Positions 1-7,095 of a stretch of DNA of 35,261 nucleotides are shown one piece after another. The stretch lies in assembly GCF_002086695.1 (NCBI RefSeq), contig NZ_MVIH01000028.1, forward strand, positions 1 to 35,261, given 5' to 3'. A program made the translations under genes and the position numbers. The notes beneath the pieces were generated by a model, which did not search any database, was not told the DNA's origin, and was given only the letters and a program-made list of their open reading frames with translations. Each line of letters starts with the position of its first letter. Positions within the stretch are counted from its first letter, which is position 1. This DNA is from Mycolicibacterium rhodesiae. GTDB taxonomy: Bacteria; Actinomycetota; Actinomycetes; Mycobacteriales; Mycobacteriaceae.

Positions 1-97
1 TAAGCAGCTCGCACTTCACTCGGAGGTCTTCGTCATGTCACTACGCCACGCCGTACTTAACGTCCGTGGTCAGTACATCTAGTCCGGCGCCGGTCCA
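1..97. other. left flank, no assignable gene
   Basis: These bases lie downstream of the membrane-protein gene on the minus strand. One plus-strand frame is open from the window edge to a TAG at 80-82 (26 codons), so it could be the 3' end of a gene that starts outside the window. The peptide is too short to recognise. In M. tuberculosis the neighbour on this side is aroD/aroQ, but nothing here identifies it. Confidence 0.3.
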
Positions 98-724
98 CTA
101 CGACTTGTCGGACTTGCCCGTCATGTCGATCTGCTCGGTCGGCTCGTCGCGCTCGGCGGTGGCCACCGGCGAGGTGTGCGCCTCGGTCGCCGCGGACTCG
201 TGGTGCTCCAGACCCGCGATCGGTCCGGTGCGGTCGTCTTCGCCGCGTGCGGCGTCGAACACGTCGCCGGTGCTGCCGTCCTCACGACGACGCTCCTGCG
301 GCGGCCGCTTGCGGTCGACCAGGAAACGCCCGAGCGCAACGGCCGCGATGGCCGGGATGAACACCATCAGCGCGGTGAACGCCGCGAAGGTGGTGACCTC
401 GCTGATCAGGCCCTCGGCATATACGTTCTTGTAGAACAGCGACACGATCCAGGTGATCAGACCGCTGACGATGCCTGCGACGAGTCCGGCCAGCAGCCAG
501 GTCATCGCCAGGTCGCGGCGCCGGTCCGGGTCGGGGTTGGCATTGGCGTCGGAACGACCGTCGATCAGACCCCACAGGAACGCCGCGATACCGAACAGCA
601 CGACCAGCACGATGCTGATCAGTCCCGCCTTGGTTTCGTAGATGTTGATCAGCGTGCCTTGCACGAGACGGACGATCACCATGCCGGCAGCGAACGCCAG
701 GCCGCGCAACAACCACGTAGTCAT
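98..724 (-). CDS. four-helix membrane protein, B-4DMT family (Rv2536-like)
   Basis: 208 aa. Four hydrophobic segments are visible, at about residues 2-25, 33-57, 71-98 and 110-136, followed by a charged, hydrophilic C-terminal tail rich in Arg, Glu and Asp. This matches the mycobacterial family annotated as B-4DMT transporters, whose substrate is not known. Its divergence from pepQ is the same as for Rv2536 and Rv2535c. The ATG at 722-724 has no convincing ribosome binding site. A TACGCT hexamer lies 8 nt upstream, so the mRNA may be leaderless. The family assignment rests on topology and position; transport activity is inference from the family name. Confidence 0.75.
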   Translation of the reverse strand: MTTWLLRGLAFAAGMVIVRLVQGTLINIYETKAGLISIVLVVLFGIAAFLWGLIDGRSDANANPDPDRRRDLAMTWLLAGLVAGIVSGLITWIVSLFYKNVYAEGLISEVTTFAAFTALMVFIPAIAAVALGRFLVDRKRPPQERRREDGSTGDVFDAARGEDDRTGPIAGLEHHESAATEAHTSPVATAERDEPTEQIDMTGKSDKS

Positions 725-732
725 GAGGGACC

Positions 733-749
733 AGCGTAGCGAGTACCGT
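733..749. promoter_or_regulatory. back-to-back candidate leaderless -10 elements
   Basis: On the plus strand TACCGT (744-749) lies 8 nt before the pepQ GTG. On the minus strand TACGCT (738-733) lies 8 nt before the ATG of the divergent membrane-protein gene. Both match the mycobacterial TANNNT -10 pattern at the spacing seen for leaderless transcripts. Neither gene has a recognisable Shine-Dalgarno sequence in the 33-bp gap. No clear -35 boxes were seen. Transcription starts are inferred only. Confidence 0.4.
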
Positions 750-757
750 CAGCGACC

Positions 758-1852
758 GTGACACATTGCCAACGTCGGGATCGGCTGGCCGCCCGGCTGT
801 CCGCCGACGGACTGGACGCGATCGTGGTCAGTGACCTGGTCAACGTGCGTTATCTCTCCGGTTTCACCGGCTCGAACGCGGCGCTGCTGGTGTTCGCGGG
901 CGACACGCCCGACGTGCTGGCCACCGATTCGCGGTACCGGACCCAGGCCGCCCAGCAGGCCCCGGACCTGGAAACCGTCATCGAGCGAGCCTGCGGACGT
1001 CATCTGGTGGGTCGCGCGGTCGCCGACGGCGCCCGACGGATCGGCTTCGAGAGTCACGTCGTGACCGTCGACGGATTCGACGCCCTGGCCCGCGAAGTCG
1101 ACGAACAGCCCGCCGCCGAGCTGGTGCGGGCCTCCGGCACCGTCGAGGCGCTGCGCGAGATCAAGGACGCCGGTGAGCTCGCCCTGCTGCGGCTGGCCTG
1201 TGAAGCCGCCGACGCCGCCCTTGCGGTGCTGGTGAGCAGCGACGGGCTGCGGCCGGGCCGGACCGAGCGCGAGGTCGGTCGCCAGCTCGAAGCGCTGATG
1301 CTCGAGCACGGCGCCGACGGGCCGTCGTTCGAGACCATCGTGGCCACCGGAGCCAATTCGGCGATCCCGCATCACCGGCCCACCGACGCGGTGCTGGCCG
1401 GCGGGGACTTCGTCAAGATCGACTTCGGCGCGCTGGTCGGGGGCTACCACTCCGACATGACCCGCACGTTCGTGCTCGGGGCGGCGGCCGACTGGCAGCT
1501 GGAGATCTACGAGCTGGTGGCGGCGTCCCAGCGGGCCGGCCGCAACGCTCTCGAGGTGGGTGCGGATCTTCGTGACGTGGACGGTGCGGCCAGGCAGGTG
1601 ATCGTCGACGCCGGCTACGGCGAGTTCTTCGGGCACGGCCTCGGGCACGGTGTCGGACTGCAGATCCACGAAGCGCCGGGAATCAACTCCGCCGCCGCCG
1701 GTACACTGCTTGCTGGCTCCGTGGTGACCGTGGAACCCGGTGTCTACCTGCCCGACCGTGGCGGTGTCCGCATCGAGGACACCCTGGTCGTCGGCGAACG
1801 AAGCCCCGAACTACTGACCCGGTTCCCCAAGGAACTGACCGTCCTGACTTAG
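758..1852 (+). CDS. pepQ: Xaa-Pro dipeptidase / M24B metallopeptidase PepQ
   Basis: 364 aa cytoplasmic peptidase, expected to cleave Xaa-Pro dipeptides using two divalent metal ions. The N-terminal creatinase-like domain covers about residues 1-125 and the pita-bread catalytic domain the rest. The five metal ligands are in order: Asp222, Asp233, His297 (within HGLGHG), Glu326 and Glu340. The GTG start at 758 gives MTHCQRRD, like the mycobacterial PepQ N-terminus (MTHSQRRD). There is no clear ribosome binding site, in keeping with a leaderless start. The efp Shine-Dalgarno overlaps its stop codon, so the two genes are probably co-transcribed. The order pepQ-efp-nusB is the usual actinobacterial one. 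Confidence 0.95.
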   Translation: MTHCQRRDRLAARLSADGLDAIVVSDLVNVRYLSGFTGSNAALLVFAGDTPDVLATDSRYRTQAAQQAPDLETVIERACGRHLVGRAVADGARRIGFESHVVTVDGFDALAREVDEQPAAELVRASGTVEALREIKDAGELALLRLACEAADAALAVLVSSDGLRPGRTEREVGRQLEALMLEHGADGPSFETIVATGANSAIPHHRPTDAVLAGGDFVKIDFGALVGGYHSDMTRTFVLGAAADWQLEIYELVAASQRAGRNALEVGADLRDVDGAARQVIVDAGYGEFFGHGLGHGVGLQIHEAPGINSAAAGTLLAGSVVTVEPGVYLPDRGGVRIEDTLVVGERSPELLTRFPKELTVLT

Positions 1853-1866
1853 GAGAACGACCTACC

Positions 1867-2430
1867 GTGGCATCCACTGCCGATTTCAAGAATGGCCTTG
1901 TGCTGAACATCGACGGCCAGCTCTGGCAGATCACCGAGTTTCAGCACGTCAAACCGGGCAAGGGCCCCGCATTCGTGCGTACCAAGCTCAAGAACGTGCT
2001 GTCCGGCAAGGTCGTCGACAAGACCTACAACGCCGGGGTGAAGGTGGAGACCGCGACCGTCGACCGGCGCGACGCCACCTACCTCTACCGCGACGGCTCG
2101 GACTTCGTGTTCATGGACTCCGAGGACTTCGAGCAGCACCCGCTGCCCGAGGCGCTGGTGGGCAGGCTGGCAGATTTCCTGCTGGAGGGCATGCCGGTGC
2201 AGATCGCGTTCAACGAGGGCTCACCGCTGTACCTGGAGCTGCCGGTGACCGTCGAACTCGAGGTCGCCAGCACCGAGCCCGGCCTGCAGGGCGACCGTTC
2301 CAGCGCGGGCACTAAGCCTGCGACGCTGGAGACCGGAGCCGAGATCCAGGTTCCGCTGTTCATCAACACCGGCGACAAACTGAAGGTCGATTCCCGCGAC
2401 GGCAGTTACCTGGGGCGTGTGAACTCCTGA
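1867..2430 (+). CDS. efp: translation elongation factor P
   Basis: 187 aa, the standard length. EF-P binds stalled ribosomes between the P and E sites and promotes peptide-bond formation at polyproline stretches. The N-terminal KOW-like domain carries the loop KPGKGPAF with Lys32 at its tip, the position that is post-translationally modified in some bacteria. No modification gene (epmA, epmB, earP) is seen nearby, so the Lys may be used unmodified; that is inference. Two OB-fold domains follow, ending in the conserved region DGSYLGRVNS. The start is GTG with AGGAG at 1851-1855, overlapping the pepQ stop. nusB begins one base after the stop. Confidence 0.98.
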   Translation: MASTADFKNGLVLNIDGQLWQITEFQHVKPGKGPAFVRTKLKNVLSGKVVDKTYNAGVKVETATVDRRDATYLYRDGSDFVFMDSEDFEQHPLPEALVGRLADFLLEGMPVQIAFNEGSPLYLELPVTVELEVASTEPGLQGDRSSAGTKPATLETGAEIQVPLFINTGDKLKVDSRDGSYLGRVNS

Positions 2431-2431
2431 T

Positions 2432-2923
2432 ATGGCCGACCGCAAGGCCGACAAGGGTCGGCATCAGGCGCGCAAGCGCGCCGTCGACCTGCTGTTCGAG
2501 GCGGAGGCCCGGGGTCTGACCCCGGCCGAGGTGGCCGAGGGACGCAGTGCGCTGGCCGAGGCGAACGCGGACGTGTCGGCGTTGAACCCGTACACCGTGA
2601 CCGTCGCGCAGGGAGTCACGGCAAATACGGCCCATATCGACGAACTGATCACCTCGCACCTGCAGGGCTGGACGCTGGAGCGGCTGCCCGCCGTGGACCG
2701 CGCGATCCTGCGGGTGGCGGTGTGGGAGCTGCTGCACGCCGAGGACGTTCCGGAGCCAGTGGCCGTCGACGAGGCAGTCGAGTTGGCCAAGGAGCTGTCC
2801 ACCGACGACTCGCCGGGCTTCGTCAACGGCGTGCTCGGCCAGGTCATGTTGGTAACCCCGCAGATCCGGGCGGCCTCGCAAGCAGTCACAGACGCAGTCC
2901 GGGGTCCCGGCCCCGAGGCGTGA
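2432..2923 (+). CDS. nusB: transcription antitermination factor NusB
   Basis: 163 aa all-alpha RNA-binding protein that, with NusE (S10), binds boxA in rRNA leaders and supports processive antitermination. The N-terminal Arg-rich segment (RHQARKRAVDLLFEAEARG, about residues 10-28) is the conserved boxA-binding region. The C-terminal family signature includes ERLPAVDRAILRVAVWEL and VDEAVELAKELSTDDSPGFVNGVLG. It starts one nucleotide after the efp stop, which implies translational coupling. In many related actinobacteria the pyr operon follows directly; here about 10 kb separates nusB from pyrR. Confidence 0.97.
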   Translation: MADRKADKGRHQARKRAVDLLFEAEARGLTPAEVAEGRSALAEANADVSALNPYTVTVAQGVTANTAHIDELITSHLQGWTLERLPAVDRAILRVAVWELLHAEDVPEPVAVDEAVELAKELSTDDSPGFVNGVLGQVMLVTPQIRAASQAVTDAVRGPGPEA

Positions 2924-3032
2924 CCTCCCCGCGTCCAGGTCGCGACTCGGCCCTACCGGTTAGCTGGTTCCGGCTGCGTCCTGGTGTGTGACCGCGCGAC
3001 GGCTGTGGCGGCAGGAGGAACGGCGCGTCGGC

Positions 3033-3833
3033 TCAGCTCCTGGCGTTGGCCATCAGCTCGGCGACCCGTTCGCGCTGAGCCGGGTTCTCGAAGATCCCGT
3101 CCTTCTTGAAGTAGGTCCCGACGATGGCACCGTCGGCGACGGCCAGTTGGTCGGCGACGTTCTCGGCCCTGACACCGGTGTTGACGAACACCGGGACGGT
3201 CCCCGCGGACTTCTTGACCACGGACAGCGCCTCGAGATCCGTTGGGGCGCCTGCCGTCAGCCCCGATACGCAGATCGCGTCGGGGAGTGTGGCGAACACC
3301 GTGGTGCGGGTGATCGACGCGAGATCGCGCTGCGCGAGGTAGGTGGCGGACTCGGGGACGATGTTGAAGAACAGCTTCACCCCAGCGCCGCCGATGCGGG
3401 TGCGGTGACGGGCAACCTCACCGATGTTGGTGTCCCACAACCCGAAGTCGCTGGCGTACACGCCCGTGAAGATCTCACGGACAAACTGTGCGCCGGTCGC
3501 GACGGCGAGGTCGATCGAGGCGCGACCGTCCCACAACACGTTGACCCCGTAGGGAATTGAGATGTCGCCGAGCAATTGACCGATGATGCGGGCCATGGTG
3601 ATCGCGGTGATCGGTTCGGTCTTCGTGAGGTAGGGCAGGCTGAACTCGTTCGAGATCATCACCCCGTCGACGCCGCCCTGCTGAAGCGCGTCGAGTTCCT
3701 CCTTGGCGCGGTCCACCACGGCCGTGAGTCCGGCGCGGGTGTCGAATCCGGGGTCGCCGGGCAGCGCGGAGAGGTGAAGCATCGCGATGACGGGCTTCTG
3801 TACGGAGAAGACCTCTCGCACCCAGTCGGCCAT
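3033..3833 (-). CDS. BtpA/SgcQ-family TIM-barrel protein
   Basis: 266 aa, full length for the BtpA/SgcQ family (PF03437), which is predicted to form a TIM barrel. Family signatures include PVIAMLHLSALPGDPGF near the N-terminus, GVDGVMISNEFSLPY, PYGVNVLWDG, REIFTGVYASDFGLWD and the phosphate-loop-like end VFVNTGVRAENV...DGAIVGTYFKKDG. BtpA was named for a role in photosystem I accumulation in cyanobacteria, and SgcQ sits in an E. coli sugar-related cluster; I know of no established enzymatic reaction for the family. Divergence from a DeoR regulator and an FGGY kinase suggests a role in sugar-phosphate metabolism (inference). A GAAAGGGG ribosome binding site precedes the ATG at 3833. Confidence 0.85.
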   Translation of the reverse strand: MADWVREVFSVQKPVIAMLHLSALPGDPGFDTRAGLTAVVDRAKEELDALQQGGVDGVMISNEFSLPYLTKTEPITAITMARIIGQLLGDISIPYGVNVLWDGRASIDLAVATGAQFVREIFTGVYASDFGLWDTNIGEVARHRTRIGGAGVKLFFNIVPESATYLAQRDLASITRTTVFATLPDAICVSGLTAGAPTDLEALSVVKKSAGTVPVFVNTGVRAENVADQLAVADGAIVGTYFKKDGIFENPAQRERVAELMANARS

Positions 3834-3862
3834 GTGAACCCCTTTCGATTGAGACTGTCTGT

Positions 3863-3891
3863 TTCTAACGCACCGTCGTGGCGTTCTGCAA
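3863..3891 (-). promoter_or_regulatory. candidate promoter of the btpA-like gene
   Basis: Read on the minus strand, TTGCAG (3891-3886) is followed after exactly 17 nt by TTAGAA (3868-3863), about 30 nt before the start codon. The -35 lies in one arm of an imperfect inverted repeat whose other arm carries the -35 of the divergent deoR promoter. The promoter is predicted from spacing and sequence only. Confidence 0.45.
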
Positions 3892-3933
3892 GAAAATTAC
3901 ATCTTGTTCTAAATCTGCCGGTAATTGTTGCAG
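3886..3933. repeat. imperfect inverted repeat, candidate DeoR operator
   Basis: The arm CTGCAAGAAAATTAC (3886-3900) is mirrored by GTAATTGTTGCAG (3921-3933), which matches its reverse complement apart from a short internal difference, with 20 nt between. A second dyad, CAAGA-N8-TCTTG (3889-3906), overlaps the left arm. The region is AT-rich against its surroundings. Placement between divergent promoters fits an operator of the adjacent DeoR-type regulator; binding is inferred. Confidence 0.45.
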
Positions 3934-3956
3934 GCAAGTCGTGAAGACTTTACATT
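3928..3956 (+). promoter_or_regulatory. candidate promoter of the deoR-type operon
   Basis: TTGCAG (3928-3933), a 17-nt spacer and TACATT (3951-3956) form a good -35/-10 pair on the plus strand. The spacer holds a perfect dyad, AAGTC-N5-GACTT (3936-3950), a plausible repressor site. The predicted start lies about 40 nt before the GTG at 4004. Confidence 0.5.
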
Positions 3957-4003
3957 GAGTCCCACACTTCGTGAATCACTCACAACAAGGAGCGGGCGAA
4001 CTG

Positions 4004-4813
4004 GTGTCAGCCAAGACGCGGCGTGCGCAGATAGAGCAGCGGGTCCTCGACGAGGGCGAGATCGAATACGCCTCGTTGGCACAGGAATACGGCGTCTCCG
4101 AGATGACGATCCGCCGAGACGTCGACGCGTTGGAGGCATCCGGTCTGGTCCGGCGCGTCACCGGCGGAGCGATCAAGGCCTATCAGAAGGCCGAAGAACC
4201 ATCGTTCGAGAGTCGGGCGTCGCGATCGGCCACCGAGAAGATGCACATCGCCGAGGCGGCGGTGGAACTTCTCGAGCCGGGTGAGACCGTCATCCTCGAC
4301 AGCGGCAGCACCGTACTGGCAGTGGCCCGCGCCATCCGCGGTCGTAAACTCGGGCTCACCATCGTCACACCGAGCCTGCTGGCGGCGATCGAGCTCGCAG
4401 ACGAACCGGATACCACGATCATCGTCACCGGGGGACACCTTCGTCCCGGCGAGCTGAGCCTGATCGGCTTCGAAACCGAAGCGGTGTACCAGATGTACAA
4501 CTGCGACACCTACATCATGGGTGTCGCCGGAGTCGATCCGGTCCGCGGTCTGACCGACTATCACCGGGTCGAGGGCAGCGCCAAGCGGGCCGCCGCCGGC
4601 GCCGCCGACCGCATCATCGTCGTTGCCGACGAGTCCAAACTCGGCCGGGTGCAACTGCTGACCGTTGCCCCGCTGAGCGCGGCGGGCCACATCGTCACCG
4701 ACAGCCCGCCCGACCATCCGACCCTGGTGGCTGCCCGCAACCTCGGCGTCGAAGTGCTGTGCGTGGATCGAGACGGCAAGGCCGCCGACGGTGATCTGGA
4801 CGAAGCCCTGTGA
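4004..4813 (+). CDS. DeoR/GlpR-family transcriptional regulator
   Basis: 269 aa. The N-terminal DeoR helix-turn-helix (about residues 20-45, with VSEMTIRRDVDALE and the following GLVRRVTGGA) is typical. The C-terminal DeoR sensor domain, related to ribose-5-phosphate isomerase folds, includes ILDSGSTVLAVARAIRG, IIVTGGHLRPGELSLIG and DESKLGR. Such regulators usually repress sugar operons and respond to a phosphorylated sugar. I chose GTG 4004 because AAGGAG (3987-3992) lies 11 nt upstream; a GTG at 3971 would add 11 residues. Its last 4 nt overlap the kinase start (GTGA). It probably controls both its own operon and the divergent btpA-like gene; the true effector is unknown. Confidence 0.92.
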   Translation: MSAKTRRAQIEQRVLDEGEIEYASLAQEYGVSEMTIRRDVDALEASGLVRRVTGGAIKAYQKAEEPSFESRASRSATEKMHIAEAAVELLEPGETVILDSGSTVLAVARAIRGRKLGLTIVTPSLLAAIELADEPDTTIIVTGGHLRPGELSLIGFETEAVYQMYNCDTYIMGVAGVDPVRGLTDYHRVEGSAKRAAAGAADRIIVVADESKLGRVQLLTVAPLSAAGHIVTDSPPDHPTLVAARNLGVEVLCVDRDGKAADGDLDEAL

Positions 4814-6294
4814 GCGGCTACACCATCGGCGTGGACATCGGCACCACGGGCACCAAGACGGTGCTGCTGGACACCGAAGGTGGCATCGTCAGTCAAACCA
4901 GCCGCGAATCAACACTTTTCAGTGACCGGCCCGGCTGGGCCGAGGCGGACCCGGACCAATGGTTGGCCAATGTGGTCAGCTCGCTGCAGGAGGTCGTCGT
5001 TGCGGCGGGTATCGCACCGGCTGACGTGAAAGCTGTCGCCACCACGGGCATGGTGCCTGCGGTGATTGCCATCGATGCCGACGGCCGACCGCTGCGCCGG
5101 GCGATTCTGCAGAACGACGCCCGGGCCGCCGACGAAATACGGACTTTGGCAACAGCGCTGGCCGACATCGACCTCGTCGAACTGACGGGTGCCGCACTGA
5201 CCCAGCAGTCGGTGGCCCCCACCGCGCTGTGGCTGCAGCGCAACGAGCCCGACATCGTCGCCCGGACAGCGTATTTCGTCGGCTCGTACGACTGGCTGCT
5301 GGTCGCCCTCGGTGCCGCCGCTCACGTCGAGAAGAACTGGGCCCTGGAGTCCGGCCTGTTCACCATCGACGGGCAACCGGTCGGCGCGGTGATGTCCGCC
5401 GCCGGTCTCGATCCTGCTCTGCTGCCGCCCGTCCGGTCGCCCGGAGAGGTTGCCGGTGGGCTGAGCGACCAGTTCGCCGAACGTACCGGCCTGCGGGCGG
5501 GCACCCCACTGGTCGTCGGTGGAGCCGATCATGTGTTGTCGGCATTCGCCGCGGGCGTCGAAGAACACGGCGACTGGCTGGTGAAGCTGGGGGGAGCCGG
5601 CGACATCCTGGTGGCCAGTGACGATCCCGTCGTCGATCGACGTCTCTACCTGGATGCCCATCCGGTGCCCGGGCGGTGGCTGCCCAACGGCTGCATGGCC
5701 ACCAGCGGCAGCCTGATCCGCTGGTTCCAAAGCCTCGTCGGCGGTGAGGATCTGCTGAACCTCGACGCCGAGGCGCAGCACCGGCGTCCCGCCGAAGTGC
5801 TCTGCCTTCCGTACTTCCTCGGCGAGAAGAGCCCACTGCATGACCCCGATCTGCGCGGTGTCTACGCCGGTCTGCATCTGGGCACCACCCGGGCCGACAT
5901 GTACCGCTCGACCCTGGAGGCCATCGCCTTCGGCTTCCGTCACCACGTCGAGGTGTTCGGCGAACTGGGTATCGAACTCGGTCGTGCGTCGATCACCAAC
6001 GGTGGCAGCAAGTCCACGCTGTGGAAGCAGATCCACGCCGAGGTTCTCGGCGTGCCGGTTCATCCCATCGTCGACCATCCCGGCGCCTCACTGGGGGCCG
6101 CTCTGATCGCCGCGGTCGGTGTCGGAGCGCTGGCGGGATGGGACCAGTGCCGGCACTTCGTCCGGCTCGGGGAACCCGTGGTGCCGAACCCCGACAACGT
6201 CGCGGTGTACGACGCCGCCTATCAGGAATGGCGCGACCTGGCCACCGCCACCACCGCCATCTCGCACACGCTAGCCGAAAGGACTCGTCAATGA
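4810..6294 (+). CDS. FGGY-family carbohydrate kinase (xylulokinase-like)
   Basis: 494 aa, full length for the FGGY family of ATP-dependent sugar and polyol kinases. The N-terminal phosphate-binding motif DIGTTGTK spans residues 9-16. The likely catalytic base is Asp240 in the segment GGADHVLSAF, and the C-terminal ATP-binding loop GGSKSTLWKQI begins near residue 398. Overall layout is closest to xylulokinase-like members, but the family phosphorylates many substrates (xylulose, ribulose, glycerol, erythritol, others), so the substrate cannot be named. The GTG start overlaps the regulator stop by 4 nt, and its own stop overlaps the SDR ATG by 4 nt, so all three are translationally coupled. Expected product: a phosphorylated ketose or polyol. 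Confidence 0.9.
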   Translation: MSGYTIGVDIGTTGTKTVLLDTEGGIVSQTSRESTLFSDRPGWAEADPDQWLANVVSSLQEVVVAAGIAPADVKAVATTGMVPAVIAIDADGRPLRRAILQNDARAADEIRTLATALADIDLVELTGAALTQQSVAPTALWLQRNEPDIVARTAYFVGSYDWLLVALGAAAHVEKNWALESGLFTIDGQPVGAVMSAAGLDPALLPPVRSPGEVAGGLSDQFAERTGLRAGTPLVVGGADHVLSAFAAGVEEHGDWLVKLGGAGDILVASDDPVVDRRLYLDAHPVPGRWLPNGCMATSGSLIRWFQSLVGGEDLLNLDAEAQHRRPAEVLCLPYFLGEKSPLHDPDLRGVYAGLHLGTTRADMYRSTLEAIAFGFRHHVEVFGELGIELGRASITNGGSKSTLWKQIHAEVLGVPVHPIVDHPGASLGAALIAAVGVGALAGWDQCRHFVRLGEPVVPNPDNVAVYDAAYQEWRDLATATTAISHTLAERTRQ

Positions 6295-7064
6295 GCAAGA
6301 CCGTGGTCGTCACCGGAGCCGGATCGGGAATCGGTAAGGCGATCGCTACCGTTGCGGCCCAACGTGGTTGGCGAGTCGTTGTCACCGACATCGATCTCGA
6401 CGCCGCCACCGCGGTCGCGGCCGGACTGGACGACCCGGCCGGCGTGGGCCACGAAGCCACTCAGCTCGACGTCACCGACCCTGCGCAGGCCGCCATGGTC
6501 GCCGACGACGTCGCCGACCGGCTCGGACTGGACGCGTGGATGAGCAACGCCGGCATCTCGTTCATGGTCCCGTTCCTCGAGGTGTCGCTGGACAACTACG
6601 ACCTGACGATGGACATCAACCTCAAAGGGGTGTTCATCTGCGGGCAGGCGGCAGCCCGCGCGATGGTCCGCACCGGACGCCGCGGGACGATCGTGAACAC
6701 CGCGTCGATGGCGGGCAAGCAGGGCCGGGTGCCGTATCTCTCCGACTACGTCGCCTCCAAGCATGGTGTCGTCGGACTGACCCAGGCGATGGCATACGAG
6801 CTGGCCGAGCACGGCATCACCGTCAACTGTGTGTGCCCCGGATTCGTGGCCACACCGATGCAGTCGCGCGAACTGGACTGGGAAGCGGAGCTTCGCGGGA
6901 CCACGCCCGACAAGGTCAAGCAGATGTGGATCGACGACACACCGCTCGGCCGTCTCCAGCAGCCGGAGGACGTGGCCTACAGCGTCGCCTTCCTGCTCTC
7001 CGATGACGCCCGGTTCATCACCGGCGAGGCGCTTGCCGTCAACGGCGGCGCCTACATGGATTAA
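6291..7064 (+). CDS. short-chain dehydrogenase/reductase of the catabolic operon
   Basis: 257 aa classical SDR. The nucleotide-binding motif TGAGSGIG is at residues 8-15, NAG lies in the middle, and the catalytic set is Ser139, Tyr153 and Lys157 (YVASK). An Asp at the end of the second strand (VVTDIDLD) suggests preference for NAD(H). The likely role is oxidation of an imported polyol or sugar to the keto sugar used by the adjacent kinase; substrate is inference. The ATG at 6291 is supported by GAAAGGA at 6277-6283 and the ATGA overlap with the kinase stop. The same frame is open upstream inside the kinase gene, but that part is not SDR-like. Confidence 0.92.
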   Translation: MSKTVVVTGAGSGIGKAIATVAAQRGWRVVVTDIDLDAATAVAAGLDDPAGVGHEATQLDVTDPAQAAMVADDVADRLGLDAWMSNAGISFMVPFLEVSLDNYDLTMDINLKGVFICGQAAARAMVRTGRRGTIVNTASMAGKQGRVPYLSDYVASKHGVVGLTQAMAYELAEHGITVNCVCPGFVATPMQSRELDWEAELRGTTPDKVKQMWIDDTPLGRLQQPEDVAYSVAFLLSDDARFITGEALAVNGGAYMD

Positions 7065-7095
7065 CCCTGATGTTCACCACCGAAAAGGGGAAGCA

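Noticed and set aside
2924..3032. Terminator between nusB and the btpA-like gene
   Set aside because: I looked for a stable hairpin in this convergent gap and found only short, imperfect GC pairs.
4909..6078. Minus-strand open frame of 389 codons opposite the FGGY kinase
   Set aside because: The kinase motifs on the plus strand are intact, and the antisense peptide is unrecognisable.
6829..7095. N-terminal extension of the binding protein
   Set aside because: It overlaps the SDR coding sequence out of frame; the lipoprotein signal and a good ribosome binding site place the start at 7096.
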